Source: Aeromicrobium sp. PE09-221 (GTDB lineage Bacteria > Actinomycetota > Actinomycetes > Propionibacteriales > Nocardioidaceae). Taken from it: a stretch of DNA of 64,000 nucleotides. Below the pieces are notes generated by a model that did no database searches, was not told where the DNA came from, and saw only the letters and a list, made by a program, of their open reading frames with translations. Positions 10,161-18,969 of this stretch are shown here, in pieces. Positions within the stretch are counted from its first letter, which is position 1, and each line of letters begins with the position of its first letter. The stretch lies in the NCBI RefSeq assembly GCF_002174305.1, contig NZ_MIJB01000012.1:22014-86013 (forward strand), in the 5' to 3' direction. The translations under genes and the position numbers were made by a program.

Positions 10161-10826
10161 ATGGTCACCTCTTTGCGGAGTTTCGACGAGCTCGCCGCCG
10201 CGCGGTGGAGCTGCCGCGGCTACGAGCCGGAGCCGGTCCCCCAGGAGATCCTCGAGGCGATCGCGACCACGGCGCAGCGGGCTCCCTCCTGGTGCAACAC
10301 CCAGCCGTGGCACACCGAGATCGTCAGCGGTGCAGAGCTCGACCGGTTGCGCAAGGCCCTCGCCGAGGATGGGCGTTGGGGGAGCGACTTCGCTTTTCCC
10401 GAGCGTTATGAGGGCGTCTATCGTGACCGGCGTCGCGAGGTGGCGTGGCAGCTGTACGACGCTGTGGGCGTCGAACGCGGCGACCGGGCGGCCTCCGGAG
10501 CGCAGACGATGCTGAACTTCGAGTTCTTCGGCGCACCGCATGCCGCCTTCATCACGGTGCCGACGGCGCTGGGCGTCTACGCACTGGCCGATGCGGGAGC
10601 CTATGTCCAGACCTTCCTGCTGGCGGTCGAGTCCCACGGTCTCGGCGCGATCGCGCAGGCGGCGCTCGCTCAGAAGGCCGATTTCCTGCGCGAATGGTTC
10701 GATTGGGACGAGGACCGAAGTCTGGTCTGCGCCATCTCCTTCGGCCGGCCCGATCGCGGGCATCCGGCCAACTCCTTCCGCAGCCATCGCGTGCCCGTCG
10801 CCGAGGCGGTCCGCTTCCATGGGTGA
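10161..10826 (+). CDS. Nitroreductase-family flavoprotein
   Basis: A 221-residue FMN-dependent oxidoreductase. Family features are SCRGYEPEPVPQEILEAI, APSWCNTQPWH in the FMN phosphate and ring region, and the late GLGAIAQAALAQKADFLREW segment. Such enzymes reduce nitroaromatics, quinones or enones; the natural substrate is unknown. The start is 52 bp from the divergent SDR start. Its end overlaps the next hydrolase start by 8 bp, so the two are probably an operon. Confidence 0.88.
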   Translation: MVTSLRSFDELAAARWSCRGYEPEPVPQEILEAIATTAQRAPSWCNTQPWHTEIVSGAELDRLRKALAEDGRWGSDFAFPERYEGVYRDRRREVAWQLYDAVGVERGDRAASGAQTMLNFEFFGAPHAAFITVPTALGVYALADAGAYVQTFLLAVESHGLGAIAQAALAQKADFLREWFDWDEDRSLVCAISFGRPDRGHPANSFRSHRVPVAEAVRFHG

Positions 10827-11712
10827 GCACCTGACCCATTACGGTGAGCGGGTGAGCGACATTCCCCACTGGTATTCCGCGGCCCTCGCGCAGCATCCCG
10901 AGGTGGTGTCGCTCGAGGTCGAGGGCACCTCGATCCGCTACCGGGCCTGGGGGCCGAAGGGTGCGCCCGTCGTCGTCCTGGTCCACGGCGGCGCGGCGCA
11001 CGGCGGCTGGTGGGATCACATCGGACCGCATCTGGCCGCCGAGCACCGAGTCCTGGCCATCGACCTCTCCGGTCACGGCGACAGCGGGCGCCGCAAGAGC
11101 TACGACCTGGAGACGTGGGCACGCGAGGTGGTGGCGGTGGCGGACGCCGAGTCCGATGAGCCACCTGTGGTCTACGGGCACTCGATGGGTGGGTTCGTTG
11201 CCCTGACTGCGGCTCGTGACCACGGCGAGAGGCTCCGCGGGGCCGTGGCGATCGACTCGCCGGTGCACAAGATCTCTCCGGAGTCGAGTGCGCGCAGCGA
11301 TCGGAGGGTCGATGAGAAGCCGCGGCATTACCCGGATCGTGAGACGATCCTCGGCCGCTTCCGGACGCTTCCCGAGGACGACGTCCAGTTGCACTATGTC
11401 GTGCGGCATGTCGCGGAGGGATCGGTGATCGAGGACTCCGAGGGGTGGCGCTGGAAGTTCGACCCACGGGTCTTCGTCAACTCGATGATGGAGCCTGAGG
11501 ACCTGCGCGGGGCCGCCTGCGATGTCGCGCTGCTGCGCGGCGAGCGGGGAATGGCGACGATCGACATCACGGAGACGGTGCGCGAGCGACTCGGCGGGAC
11601 CGTGCCGGTGACCGTCATCCCCGATGCGGGCCATCACATCATGCTGGACCAGCCCGTCGCGCTGATCGCGGCACTGCAGACCTTGCTCGGACAATGGAGA
11701 CCCACGCGATGA
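10819..11712 (+). CDS. Alpha/beta hydrolase
   Basis: A 297-residue hydrolase. The oxyanion strand VVLVHGGAAHGGWW, nucleophile S122 in YGHSMGGF and terminal His in DAGHHIMLDQP mark the catalytic triad. ATG 10819 overlaps the end of the nitroreductase gene; an in-frame GTG at 10852 is an alternative that would remove 11 residues. The stop overlaps a possible ATG of the crotonase gene, so nitroreductase, hydrolase and crotonase form a three-gene operon. Substrate unknown. Confidence 0.85.
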   Translation: MGEHLTHYGERVSDIPHWYSAALAQHPEVVSLEVEGTSIRYRAWGPKGAPVVVLVHGGAAHGGWWDHIGPHLAAEHRVLAIDLSGHGDSGRRKSYDLETWAREVVAVADAESDEPPVVYGHSMGGFVALTAARDHGERLRGAVAIDSPVHKISPESSARSDRRVDEKPRHYPDRETILGRFRTLPEDDVQLHYVVRHVAEGSVIEDSEGWRWKFDPRVFVNSMMEPEDLRGAACDVALLRGERGMATIDITETVRERLGGTVPVTVIPDAGHHIMLDQPVALIAALQTLLGQWRPTR

Positions 11713-11723
11713 AAGAAGGCACG

Positions 11724-12473
11724 ATGACCGATGTACTGGTGGATCGCCGCGGTGGCGTCCTGCGCATCACGATCAACCGTCCCGACCGGCTCAACGCCCT
11801 GGACACCGCGATGGTCGAGGCGATCAGCGATGCTCTCGCGGATGCCGAGGGCGTGCGGGTCGCGGTGATCACCGGTGAGGGGCGGGCCTTCTCGTCGGGT
11901 GCGGCGATGGCCAAGGACACGGTCAATCCCGGCATCCTCGAGGCGATCGACCGCCTCATCCACACCATCACCGAGGCTCCGTTCCCGGTGGTCGCGGCCG
12001 TCAACGGCATCGCGGCCGGTGTGGGCTGCTCCATCGTGGTGGCCTGCGATGTCTCCGTCGCGAAGACCTCGGGCTATGTGCTGCAGGCCTTCGTCAACAT
12101 CGGTCTGATGCCCGACGGCGCGGCCACCGAGCTGCTGGCGGCGTCGATCGGCCGTACCCGTGCGATGCGGCTGATGCTCAGCGGCGAGAAGCTGGCGGCT
12201 GAGCAGGCCTTCGAATGGGGGCTGCTGACCCAGGTGGTGCCCGATGACGACTTCGATGCCGCGGTCGAGCAGACCGTGGCGGGCTTCGCGGCCGGGCCGA
12301 CCCGCGCCTATGCGAAGACGAAGGAGGCGGTCAACGCCGCCAGCCTGCCGACACTGGGTGCGAGCCTCGATCGCGAGGCGGCGGGTCAGACCGAGCTCGC
12401 CGCTACTGCCGACCACGCCGAGGGCAAGGCCGCCTTCGTCGAGAAACGCGCCGCTAGCTTCACCGGCCACTGA
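11724..12473 (+). CDS. Enoyl-CoA hydratase/isomerase (crotonase) family protein
   Basis: A 249-residue crotonase. The acyl-CoA binding loop GRAFSSGAAMA and oxyanion-hole AVNGIAAGVGCSIVVACD are clear. In the catalytic region, NIGLMPDGAATELL has Asp where hydratases usually have Glu, similar to PaaG/isomerase-like members, so isomerase rather than hydratase activity is possible. Start ATG 11724 follows GAAGG by 4 bases; ATG 11709, overlapping the preceding stop as ATGA, is an alternative adding five residues. Confidence 0.85.
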   Translation: MTDVLVDRRGGVLRITINRPDRLNALDTAMVEAISDALADAEGVRVAVITGEGRAFSSGAAMAKDTVNPGILEAIDRLIHTITEAPFPVVAAVNGIAAGVGCSIVVACDVSVAKTSGYVLQAFVNIGLMPDGAATELLAASIGRTRAMRLMLSGEKLAAEQAFEWGLLTQVVPDDDFDAAVEQTVAGFAAGPTRAYAKTKEAVNAASLPTLGASLDREAAGQTELAATADHAEGKAAFVEKRAASFTGH

Positions 12474-12584
12474 CCGCAGGCCGTTCTCGCCGCAGTCCCC
12501 GAAGGTAGGCACGAGGGCTCCGTTGACGAGGGTGATGGATCGCCTCGACCGGGCCGCCCGGCACTCGGACCGGCGGTGCGAGGT

Positions 12585-14003
12585 TCAGCCGCGGAGGGCG
12601 CCGACACCGAGGACGGCGGCGAGGCCCAGGGCGCTGCGCGGGTGGTACGCGGCGGTCCAGAGTCCGCCGTGGGCGGCGTTCTGCGCCTCATCCATCCACG
12701 GCTCGGCCTGCGGCGTCTCCCCGGCACGCAGATCGTGCACCAGGAGCGCGGCCATCAGCACATTGCTCGTGGCGGGGTCGAAGACCTCGACCCCGAAGCG
12801 GTGCGCACCGGCGTAGGCGGCCGCGAGGGCCTTGTTCTTGATGACCGATCGTGTGCGGGTCGCGGGAGCGACGTTGAGCGATACGAGTGCTCCGTCGTGT
12901 CGCGCCGAGGTCGCACGCCATCGCTGGAGCCGCTTCGCGAAGGCGTAGTTCGGGCCCTGCTGGGGGACGAGGGCGTCGCAGATGCCCATGTCGGCCCGCG
13001 GCGGGTAGTTGCGTTGCAGGAGCCGTCCGCCGCTCACGACCCGCAACGGGGTCCGCAGGAAGCGCGAGCCGTGGCTGTACCGGTCATTGGCCGTCACGAC
13101 CTCCGCGCCGTGGACCGCGAACACGTCGGTGGGAGTGGCGAGGAAGGCCAGCGCGGTGTCGGGGCGTCGCTGACGCACGTGGGTGCCGAGCGCATCGGCC
13201 GCCATCGACACGAGGACGTGTGTGCCGCCGTCGGCGTAGCAGTAGTTGCCGAGCACGAGTCGTCCGTCGATTCCCTCGAGCCACTGGGCGATGGCCGGGA
13301 GCTCGTGGACGATGTCCGCCCCGGCCTCGCTCGCGTCGTCGATGACGATGCGGGCGGGCAGGTGCACGCGACCTGCGCCGGACTCGGCGTGCTCGCGGAT
13401 GCGCTCCTGGATGTCGTGGCGCGGCAGATCGAGGGCGACGACTTCCGCGCCCCAGCGCAACAATGCGCGGTAGGGACCCATCTCGGCGCCCGCGCCGAGC
13501 ACCGCGACGGTATCGCCCTCAAGGCGCAGCCACTCGGGGTTCTGCTGGACCCGGGTCACGGCTTGTGCGCAGGAGGCGGTGATGACACCGTTCGCGACCC
13601 ACGCGTCGAGCTGGTCGGTCAGCCGGCGCCCGCGGAGCCGCTCGCCGCGGTACGGGATGGTCAGTTCGGTCTCCGGTTCGGCGCCACCCTCGATGGTGCG
13701 GGTGTGGAAGGCCTGCGTGACCCGGGCGCTGTCGGTGGCTTTGCTGAGCGGCACGTCATCGAAGCGGAAGCGCTCGGTGGCGGCCTGGAGTCCGGCCTCG
13801 GCGATGGCGACCGCGGCCTCCGGCGATCCGATGCCCGCCTCCACGAGACGGGTGAAGTGCGCCAGATAACCCCGACGCCAGTTGGTCTCGTTCTCGACAG
13901 CTCGCGCGCCGACCGCGTCGACATCGCGCAACGCCTCGGCCACGACCTCCCGCGCGGTGGCCGAGGTGCTGTCGCCTGGAAATCTCACTCCCGACGTACT
14001 CAT
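12585..14003 (-). CDS. Conserved protein of unknown function with Rossmann-like segment
   Basis: A 472-residue protein not assigned to a named family. Residues about 168-190 (VAVLGAGAEMGPYRALLRWG) look like a nucleotide- or cofactor-binding beta-alpha-beta unit. Downstream are conserved-looking stretches such as RLVLGNYCYADGGTHVLVS and NYPPRADMGICDALVPQQGP, and a hydrophobic C-terminus. ATG 14003 is chosen over an upstream in-frame ATG at 14105 because the intervening codons overlap palindromic repeats. It stands alone between a crotonase gene and a divergent phosphatase. A dehydrogenase-like or methyltransferase-like fold is possible but not shown. Confidence 0.75.
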   Translation of the reverse strand: MSTSGVRFPGDSTSATAREVVAEALRDVDAVGARAVENETNWRRGYLAHFTRLVEAGIGSPEAAVAIAEAGLQAATERFRFDDVPLSKATDSARVTQAFHTRTIEGGAEPETELTIPYRGERLRGRRLTDQLDAWVANGVITASCAQAVTRVQQNPEWLRLEGDTVAVLGAGAEMGPYRALLRWGAEVVALDLPRHDIQERIREHAESGAGRVHLPARIVIDDASEAGADIVHELPAIAQWLEGIDGRLVLGNYCYADGGTHVLVSMAADALGTHVRQRRPDTALAFLATPTDVFAVHGAEVVTANDRYSHGSRFLRTPLRVVSGGRLLQRNYPPRADMGICDALVPQQGPNYAFAKRLQRWRATSARHDGALVSLNVAPATRTRSVIKNKALAAAYAGAHRFGVEVFDPATSNVLMAALLVHDLRAGETPQAEPWMDEAQNAAHGGLWTAAYHPRSALGLAAVLGVGALRG

Positions 14004-14059
14004 GAACGTGAGACTAGCCTCGGGTTCCGCATCGGCGCGAACGGAGGCGGCGCGCCGCT

Positions 14060-14178
14060 GACGAAGGATGTGCTTTCGTGGCTGTCGGGGCAACCGCAGA
14101 GGCACATCCTTCGTCGGCCGCCCACGGAGGATGCGCCGTGGGGGTGGTCGCTACGACCACAGAGACACATTCTCCGTG
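14060..14178. repeat. Two adjacent hairpin repeats (GGATGTG type)
   Basis: First hairpin: 14-bp perfect arms GACGAAGGATGTGC (14060-14073) and complement (14102-14115), with GGCAACC in the loop. Second: CACGGAGGATGCG (14123-14135) pairs with CACATTCTCCGTG (14166-14178) at 11 of 13 positions. The arms share GGATGTG/CACATCC with the hairpins at 26.43 and 26.49 kb. They occupy the divergent intergenic region. Confidence 0.75.
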
Positions 14179-14256
14179 TGGTTACGGACGCGTGGCGAAC
14201 CGGGTGAGGAGCACGCCGCCCGTCGCCGTGCTGCTACCTGCCGGTAGTGTCGCGCC

Positions 14257-14898
14257 GTGGGCGTCATGCATCTCATTCGTCATGGTCAGGCCTCGTTCGG
14301 CAGCGACAACTATGACGTGTTGTCGTCGCTCGGCGAGACGCAGTCCAGTGCTCTGGGTCAGGGGTGGGAGGCTGGGGGATTCGTCCCCACTCACGCGGTG
14401 GCCGGTTCGATGAGGCGGCACGCGCAGACCGCGATCGCGGCGATCGATGCGTGCGGTGGGCCGGACGGCTATGACATCGATGCCGGCTGGAACGAGTACG
14501 ACCATGTCGGCATCGCCACCTCGCACGATGCCGGGGCGCTCGGTCTGGACAGCAAGGCCTTCCAGCGGCTGCTCAATCAGGCAATCGCGGACTGGCGTTC
14601 CGGCGTGGGTGAGTACGACGAGCCGTATGACGCCTTCGTCGGTCGTGTCATGGGGTCCTTCGAAGCCGCGGTCGAGCTGGCGGGCCCGGGCCGCAGCGTG
14701 GCGGTGTTCACCTCCGGTGGACCGATCGCGATGGTCGTGTCGCACCTGCTGACCGGTGACGACTCGCTGTTCCAGCGCCTCAACGATGTCATCATCAATG
14801 CGAGCGTCACCACCGTCATCGCCGGATCGACCGGTCCTCGATTGCTGAGCTTCAACGAGCACACCCACCTCGCCCGCGATCTGGTCACCTACCGCTAG
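14257..14898 (+). CDS. Histidine phosphatase family protein
   Basis: A 213-residue phosphoglycerate-mutase-like phosphatase. The phosphohistidine motif LIRHGQASFG is at residues 6-15, and the second conserved His lies in FTSGGPIAMVVSHLL-like context. Substrate is not predictable; relatives act on small phosphates or SixA-type targets. GTG 14257 is taken as start; ATG 14266 is an alternative that removes three residues. Confidence 0.85.
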   Translation: MGVMHLIRHGQASFGSDNYDVLSSLGETQSSALGQGWEAGGFVPTHAVAGSMRRHAQTAIAAIDACGGPDGYDIDAGWNEYDHVGIATSHDAGALGLDSKAFQRLLNQAIADWRSGVGEYDEPYDAFVGRVMGSFEAAVELAGPGRSVAVFTSGGPIAMVVSHLLTGDDSLFQRLNDVIINASVTTVIAGSTGPRLLSFNEHTHLARDLVTYR

Positions 14899-15007
14899 CA
14901 CCTCGCCCGCTGCGGTCCACGATCGCTGTCCTGACATGTTCGCGCCCGCGACCCTGGGTGCCGCTGCCATACTCCAAGGAACAGCCGCCACACCTCGAGG
15001 AGTCCGC

Positions 15008-15766
15008 ATGCGTCGTACCACGTTCATCTCGGGAGCCTCCTCCGGAATCGGCGAGGGAATGGCGCGCGTGCTGGCGGAGAAGGGTGGTCATCTCGCGCTG
15101 GCCGCGCGGCGCACGGAAAGGCTCGAGGCGCTCCAGGCCGAGCTGCTCGCGGCGCACCCCGGTATCGAGGTGAGCGTGCACGCCCTCGATGTCAACGACC
15201 ACGAGCGGGTCTTCCAGATCGTGGGCGAGGCGGCTGCCGAGCACGGTGGGCTGGATCGCGTCATCGTCAATGCCGGACTCGGCAAGGGTGGCCGGATCGG
15301 CACCGGGAGGTTCGCGGCCAACCTGGAGACGGCTCAGACGAATGTGCTCGGAGCCCTCGCGCAGTGCGAGGCCGCGATGGAGCATTTCTATGACCGCAAG
15401 AGCGGTCACCTGGTGCTGATCTCGTCGATGTCGGCGATGCGCGGCATGCCGTCCTCGATGACCACCTATGCGGCCACCAAGGCAGCCGTCGCGCACCTGG
15501 CCGAGGGCATCCGGATGGATCTCATCGGTCGCAAGGGCCTGGACATCAAGGTCACGACCCTCTATCCCGGTTATATCGCCTCGGAGATGAACGCGGGTGT
15601 AGAGCAGGAGGCGAAGCTGATGGTCGATACCGAGACGGGCAGCCGGGCGCTCGTGGCCAAGATCGAGTCCGAGGTCGCCGAGGCCTGCGTGCCCACGCTG
15701 CCCTGGGCCCCCCTCGCTCCCGTCATGAAGCACGCGCCCCTCGGCCTGGTGAAGCGCCTCGTCTGA
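15008..15766 (+). CDS. Short-chain dehydrogenase/reductase
   Basis: A 252-residue SDR with SGASSGIGEGMARVL (cofactor), VNAG and catalytic YAATKAAVAH. The sequence IRMDLIGRKGLDIKVTTLYP with a late YIASEMNAG segment resembles classical SDRs that act on hydrophobic carbonyls. ATG 15008 follows GAGGAG. Substrate unknown; monocistronic. Confidence 0.85.
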   Translation: MRRTTFISGASSGIGEGMARVLAEKGGHLALAARRTERLEALQAELLAAHPGIEVSVHALDVNDHERVFQIVGEAAAEHGGLDRVIVNAGLGKGGRIGTGRFAANLETAQTNVLGALAQCEAAMEHFYDRKSGHLVLISSMSAMRGMPSSMTTYAATKAAVAHLAEGIRMDLIGRKGLDIKVTTLYPGYIASEMNAGVEQEAKLMVDTETGSRALVAKIESEVAEACVPTLPWAPLAPVMKHAPLGLVKRLV

Positions 15767-15801
15767 CGCTCGGGCCCCCCGCCCCTGTCGTCTCGCCAAG
15801 C

Positions 15802-15828
15802 TAGCCAAACCTCACTTTGATGAGGTTT
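15802..15828. promoter_or_regulatory. Candidate iron-regulator half-site and inverted repeat upstream of dps
   Basis: TAGCCAAACCTCA (15802-15814) matches 11 of 13 positions of half of the IdeR/DtxR box (TAGSCTAACCTAA). Overlapping it, AAACCTCACTTTGATGAGGTTT is an inverted repeat with 8-bp arms. The site is about 75-95 bp before the Dps start. Iron or peroxide control of Dps is common in actinobacteria; which regulator binds is inferred. Confidence 0.4.
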
Positions 15829-15898
15829 CCCTTGCTGGAATTGCAGTGTTTACCGTGCTTTGATTGAGTCATTCAAAGAAATCGTGAGAGGAATGATC

Positions 15899-16423
15899 AT
15901 GAGCGCTGTTGACACCACCGCCACCCACACCGCGCACCCGCCCTTCACCGCTTCGGCGAAGATGGCCGAGCAGCTGCAGCAGTTGCACGTCGACCTGATC
16001 GATCTGCACATCGTGGGCAAGCAGGCGCACTGGAATGTCGTGGGCAAGAACTTCCGCGACCTGCACCTGCAGCTCGACGAGGTCGTCGACGCGGCGCGGG
16101 AGTTCTCCGACACCGTCGCCGAGCGCATGCGGGCCATCTACATCACACCGGACGGCCGCATCAAGACCGTGGCGGCGCAGTCCAGTCTGCCGGAGTTCCC
16201 GGCTGACGAGGTCGACACCACGGAGACCGTAGACCTCATCACCGGTGCTCTCTACGCCGTCGCGGCGACCGCGCGTCGCATCCACGACGATGTCGACGCC
16301 GAGGACCCGACCACGGCCGACATCATCCACAACATCCTGGAGCGCATCGAGCAGCTCGCCTGGATGATCGACGCCGAGAACCGCGTCGCCAACCAGTCGC
16401 TCCCGCGTCAGCGCAACGCCTGA
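15899..16423 (+). CDS. dps: Dps-family DNA-protection ferritin
   Basis: A 174-residue miniferritin that oxidises and stores iron and protects DNA during starvation or peroxide stress. The ferroxidase motif is clear in LHIVGKQAHWNVVGKNFRDLHLQLDEVVD-type sequence (H, D and E spaced as in Dps). ATG 15899 is chosen because AGAGGA is 6-7 bases upstream; the in-frame ATG 15893 overlaps that ribosome site. Palindromic repeat A2 begins 7 bp after the stop. Upstream there is an IdeR-like half-site. Confidence 0.93.
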   Translation: MSAVDTTATHTAHPPFTASAKMAEQLQQLHVDLIDLHIVGKQAHWNVVGKNFRDLHLQLDEVVDAAREFSDTVAERMRAIYITPDGRIKTVAAQSSLPEFPADEVDTTETVDLITGALYAVAATARRIHDDVDAEDPTTADIIHNILERIEQLAWMIDAENRVANQSLPRQRNA

Positions 16424-16429
16424 CCCACC

Positions 16430-16493
16430 CGCTGAGTGTGACGTTTGGACGCCGATTCCCCCGATTCAGCCGTCCAAACGTCACACTCAACGC
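16430..16493. repeat. Palindromic repeat, family A copy 2
   Basis: The arms TGAGTGTGACGTTTGGACG and complement are near-identical to copy 1, with a different centre. It starts 7 bp after the dps stop and ends before the convergent DUF7218 gene, so it may act as a bidirectional terminator. Confidence 0.9.
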
Positions 16494-16503
16494 GTAGGCG
16501 GGC

Positions 16504-16779
16504 TCAGTGGTTGCGGAGCTTGTCGATGAGCTGGTCCTTCTTCAGATCCGAGTAGCCCTCGATGCCGAGCTCTTTGGCACGCTCCTTGAGCTCCTCGACG
16601 GTCCAGTCCTCATAGGAACCGGCCTTGCCGCCGCGCTCGCCGACCTTCTTCTTGCCCTCATTGGCGGCCGCATTGGAGATGCGCGCCGCCTTCTCCTTGG
16701 AGGCTCCGTCGTCGCGGAGCTCCTCGTACATGTCCGGGTTCTTCAGGCTCGGGTTCTCCTCATTGTCCTTCCTGGCCAT
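16504..16779 (-). CDS. DUF7218-like small protein with Rho-N/SAP-like C-terminus
   Basis: A 91-residue, highly charged protein. The N-terminal half (MYEELRDDGASKEKAARISN) matches a short actinobacterial family, and the C-terminal WTVEELKERAKELGIEGYSD looks like the helix-extended-loop-helix Rho-N/SAP nucleic-acid-binding motif. Its ATG overlaps the SDR stop as TGATG, so it is translationally coupled. The Dps and general-stress SDR neighbours suggest a stress role (inference). Confidence 0.8.
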   Translation of the reverse strand: MARKDNEENPSLKNPDMYEELRDDGASKEKAARISNAAANEGKKKVGERGGKAGSYEDWTVEELKERAKELGIEGYSDLKKDQLIDKLRNH

Positions 16780-17666
16780 CAGAACACCCCCTTTCCGCCG
16801 GTCACGCCGAGCACCGTGCCCGACACATAGCTCGCGGTCTGGTCGCTCGCCAGGAACACGAAGGCCGGAGCGCACTCGGCGGGCTGACCGGCGCGACCGA
16901 GCGGCGTGTCCTGGCCGAACTGCTCGAGCTTCTCCGGTGGCTGCGTCGCCGGCTGCAGCGGTGTCCAGATCGGTCCCGGCGCGACGGCATTGACGCGGAC
17001 ACCGTGCGGCCCCGCCTCCTGGGCGAAGTTGACGGTGAAGTTGTTGATCGCCGCCTTGGTCGAGGCGTAGTCCAGCAGCGACGTCGACGGCTCATAGGCC
17101 TGGATCGACGACACATTGATGACATTGCCCCGTGTGGCGCGCAGATGCTCCAAGGCCTCGCGCGTGAGCACGAACATCGCCTTGAGATTCGTGTCGAGCA
17201 CGCGGTCGATCTGCTCGTCGCTCATGTCGGTGATGCTGTCGCCGCGCGCGTACTGGAAGCCCGCGTTGTTCACGAGTACATCGAGCCCGCCGAGCTGCGA
17301 GACCGTCTCGTGCACGACCCGCTCGCAGGTCGCGGGATCGCGCAGGTCCGCCTCGATCGGCAGTGCGGTGCGCCCCGCATCCTCGATCCAGCGCGCGGTT
17401 TCGCGTGCGTCGTCGTTCTCCTCGGGCTGGTAGGTGAAGGCGACATCGGCCCCCTCGCGGGCGAAGGCGATCGCGACGGCGCGTCCGATGCCCGAGTCGC
17501 CTCCCGTCACGAGGGCGCGTTTGCCGGGGAGCCGGTCGTGACCCTCATAGGTGTCCTCGCCGTGATCGGGGCGGGGCGTCATCTCATGGGTTGAGCCGGG
17601 CGGCTCCTGCTGCTGGCGGGGAAATCCCTGCGAGAGTGCGGGTTCTGTGGTGTCGGGTGCAGGCAT
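16779..17666 (-). CDS. Short-chain dehydrogenase, YghA/general-stress type
   Basis: A 295-residue SDR with the long N-terminal extension seen in the YghA/YhdF stress group (DHGEDTYEGHDRLPGKRALV) before TGGDSGIGRAVAIAF. Catalytic YASTKAAINNF and the C-terminal YVSGTVLGVTGGKGVF follow. These enzymes use NADP(H) on small aldehydes or alcohols in general stress responses. Coupled to the DUF7218 gene. Confidence 0.88.
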   Translation of the reverse strand: MPAPDTTEPALSQGFPRQQQEPPGSTHEMTPRPDHGEDTYEGHDRLPGKRALVTGGDSGIGRAVAIAFAREGADVAFTYQPEENDDARETARWIEDAGRTALPIEADLRDPATCERVVHETVSQLGGLDVLVNNAGFQYARGDSITDMSDEQIDRVLDTNLKAMFVLTREALEHLRATRGNVINVSSIQAYEPSTSLLDYASTKAAINNFTVNFAQEAGPHGVRVNAVAPGPIWTPLQPATQPPEKLEQFGQDTPLGRAGQPAECAPAFVFLASDQTASYVSGTVLGVTGGKGVF

Positions 17667-17742
17667 CGTTCAACCTTTCGCGTCGATCGGCTGGCTGCTT
17701 GGTCCAGTACCCAGGCAACCACCGATCGACGCGGCCCGCAGC

Positions 17743-18747
17743 TCAGGCCACGCGCAGCACCAGTTTGCCGGTGTTGTCGCCGCGGAAGAGTCCGAGGAGG
17801 GTGTCGCCGAAGGCCGCGACGCCCCCGTCGACCACGGTCTCGCGGGCCTGGAGCGAGCCCTCGGTGATCATCGTGCTGATGGCCTCGATCGCCTCGGGGT
17901 AGCGATCCTCGTAGTCGAAGACGACGAAGCCCTCCATCCGGGCGCGGAAGACCAGCAATGACATGTAGCGGCTCGGTCCGGGAGGCAGCGACTCGGCGTT
18001 GTACTGGCTGATCGCGCCGCAGATGACGACACGGGCACCGCGCCGCAGATTGGCTAGCGCCGCGTCGAGGATGTCGCCGCCGACATTGTCGAAGTAGATG
18101 TCGATACCATCGGGAGCGACGGCGCGGAGACGCTTGAGGACGTTCTCGTTCTTGTAGTCGATCGCCTCGTCGAAGCCGATCTCACGCAGCCATGCGGTCT
18201 TCTCCGGGCCTCCGGCGATGCCGATGACCCGGCAGCCGCGCGCCTTGGCGATCTGACCCGCGACGCTGCCCACGGCACCGGCGGCCGCCGAGATGACGAC
18301 GGTGTCGCCCTCGCGCAGATCGCCGACATCGGTGAGACCGAAGTAGGCGGTGATGCCCGGCATGCCCAGCGCACCGAGCCAGGTGGGGGCGTCGGCGACC
18401 CCGAGGTCGATGCGGCTGACGCCATTGCCGTCGCTGAGGGCGTATTCGGTGACGCCGAAGGTGCCGGTGACCGCATCGCCCTCGGCGAAGTCCGGATGCC
18501 GCGATGCGACCACGCGTCCGGTGGCGCCGGCCCGCATGACCGCACCGATCTGGACCGGCGGCACATAGGAACGTACATCGTTGAGCCAGCCGCGCATGGC
18601 CGGGTCGAGGGAGATGTGGTCGATGCGGACCAGGAACTGGCCGTCCTCGGGGTCGGGCAGGCGGGCGGTGTCGAGCGACCAGGTCGAGGCATCGGGGAGG
18701 CCGGTCGGTCGCTGGGCGAGGGTGATCTGCTGCGTGGTTGTGGTCAC
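17743..18747 (-). CDS. NADP-dependent oxidoreductase, MDR family (CurA/leukotriene B4 dehydrogenase-like)
   Basis: A medium-chain reductase of 334 residues without catalytic zinc. Features are LDPAMRGWLND, GALGMPGITAYFGLTDVG, and the nucleotide motif AAAGAVGSVAGQIAKARG with the downstream YFDNVGGDILDA. It reduces enone-type double bonds in this family. GTG 18747 gives the usual VTTTTQQITLAQRP start; an upstream GTG 18756 would run into the palindrome. The 20-bp operator-like palindrome directly before the gene suggests TetR-type control with a short or absent leader. Confidence 0.9.
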   Translation of the reverse strand: MTTTTQQITLAQRPTGLPDASTWSLDTARLPDPEDGQFLVRIDHISLDPAMRGWLNDVRSYVPPVQIGAVMRAGATGRVVASRHPDFAEGDAVTGTFGVTEYALSDGNGVSRIDLGVADAPTWLGALGMPGITAYFGLTDVGDLREGDTVVISAAAGAVGSVAGQIAKARGCRVIGIAGGPEKTAWLREIGFDEAIDYKNENVLKRLRAVAPDGIDIYFDNVGGDILDAALANLRRGARVVICGAISQYNAESLPPGPSRYMSLLVFRARMEGFVVFDYEDRYPEAIEAISTMITEGSLQARETVVDGGVAAFGDTLLGLFRGDNTGKLVLRVA

Positions 18748-18755
18748 GCAGCCCA

Positions 18756-18775
18756 CTCTAAGCGCTTGCTTAGAG
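18756..18775. promoter_or_regulatory. 20-bp palindrome, candidate TetR-type operator
   Basis: CTCTAAGCGCTTGCTTAGAG has 8-bp arms CTCTAAGC/GCTTAGAG, 9 bp upstream of the oxidoreductase GTG. Size and symmetry fit a TetR-family operator; no TetR gene is in the window. Confidence 0.5.
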
Positions 18776-18846
18776 TTCGCGCCGATAGAGCGCCCACGGG
18801 GTGGCGCGCAGTAGCCGGGCCCATCGGCGCGATCTCTTAGCCCCCG

Positions 18847-18969
18847 TCACCCCTGGCGGGCTTTGAGCCGGGGGTTCTGCTTGTTGATGACATAGGTGCG
18901 GCCGCGGCGGCGGACGACCTGGGATCCGGGCTGGTTCTTCAGCGAGCGGATCGAGTTGCGGACCTTCAT
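18847..18969 (-). CDS. rpmJ: Ribosomal protein bL36, zinc-independent paralogue
   Basis: A 40-residue bL36 starting [15 protein letters not shown] and ending [12 protein letters not shown]. The four zinc-binding Cys/His residues of normal bL36 are absent, which marks the C-minus form used under zinc starvation. ATG overlaps the bL32 stop as ATGA, placing it last in the bL31B-mrf-bL32-bL36 operon. Confidence 0.95.
   Translation of the reverse strand: MKVRNSIRSLKNQPGSQVVRRRGRTYVINKQNPRLKARQG

Noticed and set aside
9249..10820. An 800-codon reverse frame joining the esterase to upstream sequence
   Set aside because: Upstream part is out of frame with the SDR and nitroreductase genes, which have clear motifs; the esterase starts at 9248.
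15899..17666. Single stress operon of dps and the SDR genes
   Set aside because: dps is convergent with the other two genes and separated by a palindrome.
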